From positions 310,001-374,000 of the forward strand of contig NZ_JALDAY010000007.1 of assembly GCF_022698165.1 (NCBI RefSeq): a stretch of 64,000 bases of DNA, given 5' to 3'. Every line of letters begins with the position of its first letter. The stretch's first letter is position 1. Positions 7,408-16,399 of the stretch are shown piece after piece. The notes under the pieces are model-generated. The model did no database searches. It saw only the letters and a program-made list of their open reading frames with translations, and was not told the origin of the DNA. A program made the translations under genes and the position numbers. Source of the DNA: Streptomyces cylindrosporus (GTDB lineage Bacteria > Actinomycetota > Actinomycetes > Streptomycetales > Streptomycetaceae).

Positions 7408-8358
7408 ATGAGCACTGTGAACACGATGCGAGCCATCAGCCAGGACGTCCTGGGCGGTCCCGAGGTCCTGAAGGTGGTGGAACTGCCCCGCCCCGAGCCG
7501 CGGGCGAACGAGGTACTGGTCCGGGTCCGCGCGGCCGGCGTCAACCCGACCGACTGGAAGCACCGCGCGACCGGCGGGTTCCTGGGCGAGCCGCCCTTCG
7601 TCCTGGGCTGGGACGTCTCCGGCGTGGTGGAGGCGGTCGGCGTGGGCGTCGCCCGCTTCCGGCCCGGCGACGAGGTCTTCGGCATGCTGGCCTACCCGTG
7701 GGGCCACGGCTCGCACGCGGAGTACGTGAGCGCCCCGGCGCGCTGGTTCGCGCACAAGCCGGCCTCGGTCGGTCACACGGAGGCGGGCGCGCTGCCGCTG
7801 GTCTCCCTGACCGCCTGGCAGGCCCTGGTGGAGTACGCCGACGTACAGGCCGGGCAGCGGGTGCTGGTGCATGCCGCCGCGGGCGGGGTCGGGCACGTGG
7901 CCGTGCAGATCGCCAAGGCGCGCGGCGCGTACGTCATCGGCACCGCGAGCGCGGGCAAGCACGAGTTCCTGCGCGGGATCGGCGTGGACGAGACGGTCGA
8001 CTACCGGGAGACGGACTTCACCGAGGCCGTCAAGGACGTCGACGTCGTACTGGACACGATCGGCGGCGAGACGTCCACGAACTCGCTGCGGGTGCTGCGC
8101 CCGGGCGGGATCGTGGTGTCGATCCTGCCGGTCGGCGGGAACGAGTTCCACGAGGAGGCCGAGCGGCTCGGCGTCCGGTCGCTGCGGATGCTCGTCGACG
8201 CCTCCCACTCCGGCATGACGGCGATCGCGGAACTGGTGGAGGCGGGGAAGCTGCGCCCCGCGATCGCCGGCACCTTCCCGCTGGCCGATGCCGCCGAGGC
8301 ACACAGGCTCGGCGACACCGGCCGGACCACGGGGAAGCTGGTCCTGACGGTCGACTGA
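7408..8358 (+). CDS. NADP-dependent oxidoreductase, quinone-oxidoreductase-like MDR
   Basis: A 316-residue member of the zinc-free medium-chain dehydrogenase/quinone oxidoreductase group. The N-terminal GroES-like part contains AAGVNPTDWK near residue 46. The Rossmann part has the nucleotide motif HAAAGGVGHVAVQIAK near residue 154. No structural-zinc cysteine cluster is present. ATG 7408 is used; a second in-frame ATG lies at 7426. Typical activity is NADPH-dependent reduction of quinones or enones. It is probably controlled by the divergent GlxA-type protein. Confidence 0.88.
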   Translation: MSTVNTMRAISQDVLGGPEVLKVVELPRPEPRANEVLVRVRAAGVNPTDWKHRATGGFLGEPPFVLGWDVSGVVEAVGVGVARFRPGDEVFGMLAYPWGHGSHAEYVSAPARWFAHKPASVGHTEAGALPLVSLTAWQALVEYADVQAGQRVLVHAAAGGVGHVAVQIAKARGAYVIGTASAGKHEFLRGIGVDETVDYRETDFTEAVKDVDVVLDTIGGETSTNSLRVLRPGGIVVSILPVGGNEFHEEAERLGVRSLRMLVDASHSGMTAIAELVEAGKLRPAIAGTFPLADAAEAHRLGDTGRTTGKLVLTVD

Positions 8359-8359
8359 C

Positions 8360-9466
8360 TCAGAACGTCAGCACGGGCTTGATCGCCTTGCCCGCGCCCA
8401 TGTCCCGCACCGCCTGGTCGATGTCCGCGAACGGATAGGTGCTGATCAGGCGGTGCAGCGGCAGCCGTCCGTCCTTCACCAGCCGCACGAGGGACGGGAT
8501 GAAGGACTGCGTCTCGGCGTCGCCCAGGGTGAGGCCGACGATCTGCTTGCCGCCGAGCAACCCGTTGACGTCCAGGGCGACTTCGGTGCCGAACGGCGGG
8601 GCCCCGACGACGACCAGGGTGCCGCGGGCGGCGAGCGCGTCGACGCCCTGGCGCAGCACGGCGACGCTGCCGGTGGTCTCCACGGCGCCGTCGGCGCCCT
8701 GGCCCCCGGTGATCTCGGCGAGCGCCTCGCCGAGGTCGGCCTCGCCGGCGTCGACGGTGTGGGTGGCACCCAACTCCTTGGCCAGGGAGAGGCGTTCACT
8801 CACCTTGTCGACGGCGACGATCCGGGTGGCCGGAGTGAGGGCGGCGGCCATGACGGCGGAGAGGCCGACGGCTCCGGCGCCGAGGACGACGATCGTGCTG
8901 CCGGTGACCGGCTTCAGCACGTTCCAGACGGCGCCGACCCCGGTCTGCACTCCGCAGCCCAGCGGCGCGATCGACTCCAGCGGTACGTCCGCGTCGACCT
9001 TGACGAGGCTGCGCTCGTCGACCAGTGCCCGCTCGGCGAAGGAGGACTGGCCGAAGAAGTGCCCGCCGAGCGGTTTCCCGTCCCGGCTGATGGTGCTGCT
9101 GCCGTCGGCGCGGCGGCCGCCGATGAGGTTCAGCGGCAGCCAGGTGGCGCAGTAGGCGGGATGACCGCCGTGGCAGTTGCGGCACTCTCCGCACGAGGTG
9201 AACGACAGCAGGACGTGGTCGCCGGGGGCGACACCGGTGACGGCCGGGCCGACGGCCTCGACGACGCCGGCTCCCTCGTGCCCCAGGACTCCGGGCAGCG
9301 GGAAGGGCAGTCCGCCGCTCGCGACGGTGAGGTCGGTGTGGCACAGGCCGACCGCCGCCATCCGCACCAGGGCCTCGTGGGGTCCGGGCTCGTCGAGTTC
9401 GACCGGGGAGAAGGTGAAGGGTGCGCCGCCGGACTCGACCACGGCGGCACGGGTGGAGATGGACAT
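8360..9466 (-). CDS. Zinc-dependent NAD(P) alcohol dehydrogenase
   Basis: A 368-residue MDR alcohol dehydrogenase. The catalytic zinc site includes GLCHTD (Cys near residue 42) and GHEGAG. The structural zinc cluster is CGECRNCHGGHPAYC near residues 93-107. The cofactor motif GAGAVGLS lies near residue 197. It resembles aryl-alcohol/benzyl-alcohol dehydrogenases. It lies 40 bp downstream of an aldehyde dehydrogenase gene on the same strand, so the pair should oxidise an alcohol to an acid in two steps. The upstream MarR operators probably control both. Substrate unknown. Confidence 0.92.
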   Translation of the reverse strand: MSISTRAAVVESGGAPFTFSPVELDEPGPHEALVRMAAVGLCHTDLTVASGGLPFPLPGVLGHEGAGVVEAVGPAVTGVAPGDHVLLSFTSCGECRNCHGGHPAYCATWLPLNLIGGRRADGSSTISRDGKPLGGHFFGQSSFAERALVDERSLVKVDADVPLESIAPLGCGVQTGVGAVWNVLKPVTGSTIVVLGAGAVGLSAVMAAALTPATRIVAVDKVSERLSLAKELGATHTVDAGEADLGEALAEITGGQGADGAVETTGSVAVLRQGVDALAARGTLVVVGAPPFGTEVALDVNGLLGGKQIVGLTLGDAETQSFIPSLVRLVKDGRLPLHRLISTYPFADIDQAVRDMGAGKAIKPVLTF

Positions 9467-9506
9467 CGTACGAACTCCCTTGGTTCTACGGCGCGTTCGG
9501 CCGGGC

Positions 9507-10961
9507 TCAGTCGAGCGAGACGACGACGGACTTGACCTTGGTGTAGGCGGCGAGGGCCTCGGGGCCGTACTCGCGGCCGAAGCCGGAGTCCTTGACGCCG
9601 CCGAAGGGGACCGCGGGGTCGAGCATGGCCCAGTCGTTGATCCAGACGATGCCGGCCTGGAGGCGGTCGGCGATGCGGTGGGCGCGGGCGAGGTTCTGCG
9701 TCTGGATGCCCGAAGCCAGGCCGTACGGCGTGGAGTTGGCGAGCTCGATCGCCTCCTCCTCGGTGTCGAAGGGCTGCACGGTCAGGACCGGGCCGAAGAT
9801 CTCCTCCTGGATCACCCGGGAGTCGTTCGACAGGTCGGCGATCACGGTGGGCCTGTAGTAGTAGCCGCCGTCCAGGTCGAGGCGCTCGCCGCCGCAGACG
9901 ATGCGGCCGCCCTCCTTGCGGGCGAGGTCGACGTACTCCTCGACCTTCTTCCGGTGCTTCTCCCCCGCCATCGGGCCGACGACGGTCTCGGGGTTGCGCG
10001 GGTCGCCGACCGGGACGCCGGGGACGGCGTCGCCGAGGATGCCGAGGAGGGTGCTGTAGACCGGGCGGGCCACCAGCAGGCGCGGGCCGCCCATGCAGAA
10101 CTGGCCGGTGTTGAAGACGAAGGCCTTGATGATCGCGCCGACGGCCTTCTCCAGGTCGGCGTCCTCGAACACGACGTGGGCGGCGTTGCCGCCGAGCTCC
10201 ATGGTGACGGGCTTGAGGGCCTCCCCGGCGACGGCCGCGACGTGGCGGCCGATCGCGGTGGAGCCGGTGAAGGCGACCTTGTCGATGCCCCGGTGGCGCA
10301 GCAGGGCCTCGCCGGCGACCGGGCCGCTGCCGGTGACCACGTTGACGACGCCGTCCGGGACGCCCGCCTCCTGGAGCAGCCGGGCCATGCGGAGGGCGCT
10401 GAGCGGGGTCTCGTCGGCGGGCTTGTGGACGACGGTGTTGCCGGCCGCGAGCGCCGGGCCGATCTTCGAACCGGCCAGGATCAGCGGGAAGTTGAAGGGC
10501 GTGATCGCGGCGACCACGCCGATCGGCTCACGCCTGGTGTAGGCGAGGGCGTTCATGGGGGTGTCGCGGACCGCGCCGTCCAGGGAGTGGGCGAGGGCGG
10601 CGAAGTGCTCGTAGTCGTTGGCCGCGTTGGTGATGTCGACGGCGTGGCAGAGCGAGATGGGCTTGCCGACGTCGAGGCTCTCCAGGCGGGCGAGTTCGTC
10701 GGCGTTCTCGCGGATCAGCTCGGCGACCCGGTGCAGGATCCGGCCGCGCTCCCGGCCGCTCAGCCCGGACCAGGTTCCGCTGTCGAAGGCCTCGCGCGCG
10801 GCCCGGACGGCGGCGTCCACGTCGGCGGCGCCCGCCTCCGCGACGGTGGTGACGACCGCGCCCCGGGACGGGTCGACCACCTCGGTGCGCGCTCCGTCGG
10901 CGGCTTCGCGCCACTGGCCCCCGACGAACAGTCGTCCGGGTTCGATCTCGAAGGTGGTCAT
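9507..10961 (-). CDS. NAD(P)-dependent aldehyde dehydrogenase
   Basis: A 484-residue ALDH-superfamily enzyme. Catalytic Glu is in MELGGN (about residue 250) and catalytic Cys in GQFCMGG (about residue 284). The cofactor loop FTGSTAIG precedes them and the C-terminal FGGVKDSGFGRE is typical. ATG 10961 is preferred over the adjacent in-frame GTG 10964 because AGGAG lies 5 nt upstream of it. It is the first gene of a two-gene unit with the alcohol dehydrogenase and diverges from a MarR regulator across two matched palindromes. Confidence 0.93.
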   Translation of the reverse strand: MTTFEIEPGRLFVGGQWREAADGARTEVVDPSRGAVVTTVAEAGAADVDAAVRAAREAFDSGTWSGLSGRERGRILHRVAELIRENADELARLESLDVGKPISLCHAVDITNAANDYEHFAALAHSLDGAVRDTPMNALAYTRREPIGVVAAITPFNFPLILAGSKIGPALAAGNTVVHKPADETPLSALRMARLLQEAGVPDGVVNVVTGSGPVAGEALLRHRGIDKVAFTGSTAIGRHVAAVAGEALKPVTMELGGNAAHVVFEDADLEKAVGAIIKAFVFNTGQFCMGGPRLLVARPVYSTLLGILGDAVPGVPVGDPRNPETVVGPMAGEKHRKKVEEYVDLARKEGGRIVCGGERLDLDGGYYYRPTVIADLSNDSRVIQEEIFGPVLTVQPFDTEEEAIELANSTPYGLASGIQTQNLARAHRIADRLQAGIVWINDWAMLDPAVPFGGVKDSGFGREYGPEALAAYTKVKSVVVSLD

Positions 10962-10992
10962 CACCGCTCCTCAGCCTCTTCGCCAAGATTTC

Positions 10993-11045
10993 AACCAACA
11001 GGATTCCTGTTGGTTCGCAGTTTCATTACAGACAGGTTTCCTGTC
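10993..11045. promoter_or_regulatory. Two MarR-type operators sharing ACAGGWTTCCTGT
   Basis: A perfect 23-bp palindrome at 10993-11015 has 11-bp arms AACCAACAGGA/TCCTGTTGGTT around one base. A second site at 11031-11045 has arms GACAGG/CCTGTC around TTT. Both contain ACAGG[A/T]TTCCTGT, and their centres are 34 bp apart. They lie between the divergent ALDH and marR genes, so the MarR protein probably represses both directions. Confidence 0.75.
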
Positions 11046-11064
11046 AATGCTCTACGCTGAACCC

Positions 11065-11502
11065 ATGCTCGATTCCCAGGCGACCAAGACCACTCCGTCC
11101 CTGCTCTACATGGTGAAGCAGGTGGAGCTGGTGGTGCGATCGCACCTGGACGAGCTGGTCCGGCCGTCCGGGATCACCGCGCTGCAGTACACCGCGCTCA
11201 CCGTCCTGGAGCGGCACGACGGGCTGTCGGCCGCACAGCTGGCCCGGGACTCGTTCGTCACCGCGCAGTCCATCGCCGACCTGGTGCGGTCCCTGGAGAA
11301 CCGGGGGCTGGTGCGCCGGGAGCGCAATCCGCAGAGCCGGCGCGAGCTGCTGATCCTGCTGACCGACGCCGGGCGGGAGCTGCTCGGGCAGTACGCGGGG
11401 CCGGTTCGGGAGCTGGAGGAGCGGATGGTGAGGGACCTCACGGCACACCAGACCGAGCAGTTCCGCCAGGCTCTGTCCAAGGCCTGGCACGCCCTGTCGT
11501 AG
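11065..11502 (+). CDS. MarR family transcriptional regulator
   Basis: A 145-residue MarR-type protein. The winged helix covers ITALQYTALTVLERHDGLSAAQLARDSF... (about residues 36-90), with the recognition helix TAQSIADLVRSLENRGLVRR and the wing RNPQSRRELLILLT. The ATG at 11065 is preferred; an in-frame ATG at 11047 would put the start right against the proximal operator. It is divergent from the aldehyde/alcohol dehydrogenase pair and most likely represses it until an aromatic or aldehyde ligand binds. Confidence 0.87.
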   Translation: MLDSQATKTTPSLLYMVKQVELVVRSHLDELVRPSGITALQYTALTVLERHDGLSAAQLARDSFVTAQSIADLVRSLENRGLVRRERNPQSRRELLILLTDAGRELLGQYAGPVRELEERMVRDLTAHQTEQFRQALSKAWHALS

Positions 11503-11733
11503 TCCGGCCACGCCAGTCGCGGGAACGCTCCGTCGCAATTCGAAGACATATGTCAATCGAACATGCTCAAATTCACTCGATCGAGGGTAACTTGCAGGGC
11601 GGGGAACGGTTTTGCGCTCACTCGGGACCCGGGGGACAGGCCTGCGCTCATACGCTCGCTACAACGACGTCACCCAGGCCCCCGGTGACCTGCAACACCG
11701 CAGCGGACGGAGCAGGTTGGAGGCGATGTCGTC

Positions 11734-12114
11734 GTGGAGCAGGAACCTGCGCCGCTCACCCGGCATCTGCGCGTCCACCGCGACCGGGGACACACGGTGC
11801 TGGAGTTCCGGGGCGAGATCGACATCGCCGCGGCCATGGAGATCACGCCCTATCTGGACCGGGTGACCGCGCACCCCGAGGTCCGGCTGGTGATCGACCT
11901 GCGGCGGGTGGACTTCTTCGACTGCTCCGGGCTGCGCCTGCTCTACCGGGCCCGGCGCCGCGTCCTCGACCAGGACGGGGAGCTGCGGCTCGTGTGCACC
12001 CATCCCCTCACCCTGCGCATCATGCGGGTCACCGGCCTGGCCAGGCTGCTGCCCGCGCACGCGAACCTGGACGCGGCCCTGGGCCAGCCCGAGGCCACGT
12101 CCGGCTCGTTATGA
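11734..12114 (+). CDS. STAS-domain anti-sigma factor antagonist
   Basis: A 126-residue STAS protein of the SpoIIAA/RsbV type. The conserved phosphorylation loop reads DFFDCSGLRLL near residue 65, with the regulatory Ser in DCSG. GTG 11734 is used with GGAGG at 11719-11723. The last sense codon is TTA (12109-12111), so completion of the protein may depend on the bldA leucyl-tRNA. No anti-sigma kinase or sigma factor lies next to it, so the partner must be encoded elsewhere. The 231-bp upstream region (11503-11733) contains a 10-bp palindrome GACATATGTC at 11545-11554 and no gene that I can support. Confidence 0.85.
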   Translation: MEQEPAPLTRHLRVHRDRGHTVLEFRGEIDIAAAMEITPYLDRVTAHPEVRLVIDLRRVDFFDCSGLRLLYRARRRVLDQDGELRLVCTHPLTLRIMRVTGLARLLPAHANLDAALGQPEATSGSL

Positions 12115-12131
12115 CCGTCGACTGACGGCCG

Positions 12132-13325
<1,194 letters not shown>

Positions 13326-13380
13326 TGCAACCCCTCCTGAGCATCCGGTTGATGCCAAGCGTTGCTCCGCTACCTCATGT

Positions 13381-14334
13381 CTATTCGCTTCGCGGCGCGT
13401 CGAACAGGGCGCTGACCGACTCACCGTTGTGAATGCGGCGCACGGCCTCCGCGAGGGCCGGGGCGACGGTCAGGATCCGCAGCTTCTCGGTCCGCTCCTC
13501 CTCCGGGACCGGCACGGTGTTGGTGCACACGATCTCCAGTACGTCGGGCTGCTCCCCGATCCGCTTCAGCGCCCCGTCCGCGAACAGGCCGTGCGTGCAG
13601 GCCACCCGGATCGAGCGCGGGCCCAACTCGCGCAGCCGGTCGAGGAGTTCGAGGACCGTGCTGCCCTTGGCGATCTCGTCGTCCAGCACGATGACGTCCC
13701 GGTCGGTCACCTCGCCGATCACCGAGCTGATGGAGACCCGGTCGTCCGCGTACCGCTGCTTGGCGCCGGCGGCCACCTGGGCGCCGATCATCCGCGCGAA
13801 CGCGGCCGCCTCCTTGGCGTTGCCCAGGTCCGGCGAGACCACGGTCGTACGGGAGAGGTCGTACCTGCGGAAGTGCGCGGCGAGTTCGCGCCGGGCGTGC
13901 AGATGGTCGACCGGTACCGAGAAGAAGCCGTGCACCTGGGGCGAGTGCAGGGTCATGGTGAGGACGCGGCTCGCGCCGGCCGCCACCATCAGGTCGGCGA
14001 CGAGCCGGCCGCCCAGCGAGATGCGGGGCGCGTCCTTCTTGTCGGAGCGGGCGTAGGAGTAGTGCGGCATGACGACGCTGATCCGTGCCGCGGACGCCCC
14101 GCGGGCCGCGTCGCACATCAGCAGCAGCTCGACCAGGTGCTCCTGGACCGGCTTGACCAGCGGCTGGATCAGGAAGACGTCCCGCTCCCGGCAGTTGGCC
14201 TGAAGCTGCACCTCCAGACAATCGTTGGCGAAGCGGCTGACCCGGGTGGGGCTGAGGGGCACGCCGAGGTGCGCGCAGACCTCGGCGGCCAGCTCGGGGT
14301 GGGCACTGCCGCTGAACACGGAGATGTCTCGCAC
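13381..14334 (-). CDS. Ribose-phosphate pyrophosphokinase (PRPP synthetase) paralogue
   Basis: About 317 residues. It makes phosphoribosyl pyrophosphate from ribose 5-phosphate and ATP. Matches to the family are FSGSAHPELA at the N-terminus, the flexible-loop YSYARSDKKD, and the PRPP-binding DVIVLDDEIAKGST, which differs from the common DDMIDTGGT. The GTG at 14334 is chosen because it aligns with the usual N-terminus and has AGGAG 8 nt upstream; an in-frame ATG at 14358 is the alternative. It probably forms an operon with the EF-Tu gene. Divergence from housekeeping Prs suggests a specialised copy. Confidence 0.85.
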   Translation of the reverse strand: MRDISVFSGSAHPELAAEVCAHLGVPLSPTRVSRFANDCLEVQLQANCRERDVFLIQPLVKPVQEHLVELLLMCDAARGASAARISVVMPHYSYARSDKKDAPRISLGGRLVADLMVAAGASRVLTMTLHSPQVHGFFSVPVDHLHARRELAAHFRRYDLSRTTVVSPDLGNAKEAAAFARMIGAQVAAGAKQRYADDRVSISSVIGEVTDRDVIVLDDEIAKGSTVLELLDRLRELGPRSIRVACTHGLFADGALKRIGEQPDVLEIVCTNTVPVPEEERTEKLRILTVAPALAEAVRRIHNGESVSALFDAPRSE

Positions 14335-14416
14335 GTTCCGCTCTCCTCGCCTGGTCATGACCGGGAGCCTCCCGCCACGGCCGCCGTAATTCGCTTGCGC
14401 CGGGCCACCGCCGGCA

Positions 14417-14429
14417 CGCCATCATGGCG
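14417..14429. promoter_or_regulatory. 13-bp palindrome in the prs/ribosome-protection divergent region
   Basis: A perfect CGCCAT-C-ATGGCG palindrome lies midway between the divergent prs-tuf unit and the ribosomal protection gene. It may be an operator or an RNA hairpin. Short GC-rich palindromes are common in this genome, so support is weak. Confidence 0.35.
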
Positions 14430-14462
14430 CCGTCCGTGTTCCCTCACGTCAGGATCCCTCGC

Positions 14463-14576
14463 ATGCGCCGACTCCTCGGAATCCCCCAGCCCTTCCACAG
14501 GCCCACGGTTCTCGAGGACGCGACCCCGTATGCACACCCTGAACATCGGAATTCTGGCCCACGTCGACGCCGGTAA
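14463..14576 (+). CDS. Possible 37-residue leader peptide upstream of the ribosomal protection gene
   Basis: An ATG at 14463 opens a 37-codon frame beginning MRRLLGIPQPFHRP and ending at TAA (14574-14576), 47 nt inside the next gene in another frame. AGGA lies about 9 nt upstream of the ATG. Leader-peptide control by ribosome stalling is known for tet(M)-type and other ribosome-targeting resistance genes, and the proline- and arginine-rich peptide would suit stalling. Nothing proves that it is translated. Confidence 0.35.
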   Translation: MRRLLGIPQPFHRPTVLEDATPYAHPEHRNSGPRRRR

Positions 14577-16398
14577 GACCAGCCTCACCGAGCGGCTGCT
14601 GTTCGACCACGGCGCGATCGACCGGCTCGGCAGCGTCGACGCCGGTGACACCCGGACGGACGACGGCGAGATCGAGCGCCGGCGCGGCATCACCATCCGC
14701 TCCGCGGTGGCCGCCTTCACCGTCGGCGACACCCAGGTCAACCTCATCGACACCCCCGGGCACTCCGACTTCATCGCCGAGGTCGAGCGCGCCCTGGAGG
14801 TCCTGGACGGCGCGGTGCTGCTGCTCTCCGCCGTGGAGGGCGTCCAGGCCCAGACCCGCGTGCTGATGAGGACACTGCGCAGGCTGCGACTGCCCACGCT
14901 GATCTTCGTCAACAAAATCGACCGCACAGGCGCCCGATCGGGTGAACTGCTCGCCGACATCCGCCGCAGACTGACTCCGTACGTCGCCCCGCTCGTGGAC
15001 GTGACGGGCATCGGGACCGCCGACGCTCGTGTGACGCCCTGCCGGCCGGGGGATCCCCGCCTGGCCGAGGCGCTCGCCGAGGTCGACCCGGACGTCCTCG
15101 CGGCGGTCGTGGACGGCCCCGCACCCACCCCGGACGACCTGCGCAAGGCCCTCGCCGCACGCACCGCGGACGGCAGCTTCCACCCGCTCTGCTTCGGCTC
15201 GGCGCTCGGCGGCCAGGGCGTCGCCGAACTCGTCGAGGCTGTGGTCCGGCTGATCCCGCCCGCCCCCGCGACCGCGGCCACCGAACCGCGCGGCACCGTG
15301 TTCGCCGTACGTCCGGGGCCGGGCGGCGAGCGGACGGCGTATCTGCGGTTGTACGACGGGGAGGTGACGGCGCGTCAGCGGCTGACGCTGCTGCGGCGCG
15401 AGGCCGACGGCCGGACCACCGAGGTCCTCGGGCGGGTCAACCGCCTTGAGGTGATCGGCCGTTGCGGGCCGCTCACGGCCGGGAACATCGCGGCGATCAG
15501 CGGCCTGGGCGGCGTGCGCGTGGGCGACCGGCTCGGCGAACTCGGCGACCGCGCCCCGCAGTTCGCGCCGCCGACGCTGGAGACCCTGGCACGGGCCCGC
15601 CGCCCCGAGCAGTCGGCATCCCTGCGCAAGGCCCTGCTCGCCCTCGCCGACCAGGACCCGCTGATCCACGCCCGGCCCGCGGCCGGCGGCGCCACCGCGC
15701 TGCTGCTGTACGGCGAGGTCCAGATGGAGGTGCTCGCGGCGACGCTCGTCCAGGACTTCGGGGTCGAGGCCGACTTCGAGCCGGGCCGGGTCCGCTTCCT
15801 GGAGCGGCCACGGGGCGTCGGGGAGGCCGGGGAGGAGATGCCCTGGCACCTCGGCACCCGCTACTGGGCGACGATCGGGCTGCGCGTCGAACCGGGGCCG
15901 CGCGGGTCCGGCGGGGTGTTCACGTACGAGACGGAACTGGGCGCGCTCCCCCGCGCCTTCCACCAGGCCGTCGAGGACACCGTGCATGCGGGCATGCTCA
16001 GCGGGCTCACCGGGGCGCCGGTGACGGACTACCGGGTCACCCTGATCCGGTCCGGCTTCTGCGCCCCGATCAGCACGGCCGCCGACTTCCGCGGCCTCAC
16101 CCCGATCGTGCTGCGCCGCGCCCTGGAGGCGGCCGGTACCAGGCTCTACGAGCCGTACCACGCCTTCGAGACCGAGGTTCCGCTCGACGCACTGGCCTCC
16201 GTGACGGCCCAACTCGCCTCCTGCAGCGCCGAGTTCACCGGGACGACGGGTGGATCGGCCTCCTGGGTGATCACCGGCGAGCTGCCGGCCCGCCGGGTAC
16301 GGGAGGTGGAGCTGCGTCTGCCGGGGCTCACGCACGGAGAGGGGGTGTGGTGGTCGCGGCCCTCCGGCGACCGGGAACTGCGGTCGCGCCGGGGGTAG
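14530..16398 (+). CDS. TetM/OtrA-type ribosomal protection GTPase
   Basis: A 622-residue EF-G-like GTPase of the tetracycline resistance ribosomal-protection group. It begins MHTLNIGILAHVDAGKTSLTE (G1), with RRGITI (switch I), DTPGHSDF (G3) and NKIDR (G4). Domains III-V follow, and the C-terminus is slightly shorter than in TetM (about 639) or OtrA (about 660). The ATG at 14530 fits the family start. Members expel tetracycline from the ribosome; many streptomycete homologues have no proven drug. Here it is divergent from the PRPP synthetase/EF-Tu pair, which makes a small translation-protection cluster. Confidence 0.88.
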   Translation: MHTLNIGILAHVDAGKTSLTERLLFDHGAIDRLGSVDAGDTRTDDGEIERRRGITIRSAVAAFTVGDTQVNLIDTPGHSDFIAEVERALEVLDGAVLLLSAVEGVQAQTRVLMRTLRRLRLPTLIFVNKIDRTGARSGELLADIRRRLTPYVAPLVDVTGIGTADARVTPCRPGDPRLAEALAEVDPDVLAAVVDGPAPTPDDLRKALAARTADGSFHPLCFGSALGGQGVAELVEAVVRLIPPAPATAATEPRGTVFAVRPGPGGERTAYLRLYDGEVTARQRLTLLRREADGRTTEVLGRVNRLEVIGRCGPLTAGNIAAISGLGGVRVGDRLGELGDRAPQFAPPTLETLARARRPEQSASLRKALLALADQDPLIHARPAAGGATALLLYGEVQMEVLAATLVQDFGVEADFEPGRVRFLERPRGVGEAGEEMPWHLGTRYWATIGLRVEPGPRGSGGVFTYETELGALPRAFHQAVEDTVHAGMLSGLTGAPVTDYRVTLIRSGFCAPISTAADFRGLTPIVLRRALEAAGTRLYEPYHAFETEVPLDALASVTAQLASCSAEFTGTTGGSASWVITGELPARRVREVELRLPGLTHGEGVWWSRPSGDRELRSRRG

Positions 16399-16399
16399 T

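Noticed and set aside
11600..11640. A SigB-type promoter (GTTT...GGGAC) ahead of the STAS gene
   Set aside because: The -10-like GGGAC does not match GGGTA well and the distance to the start is long.
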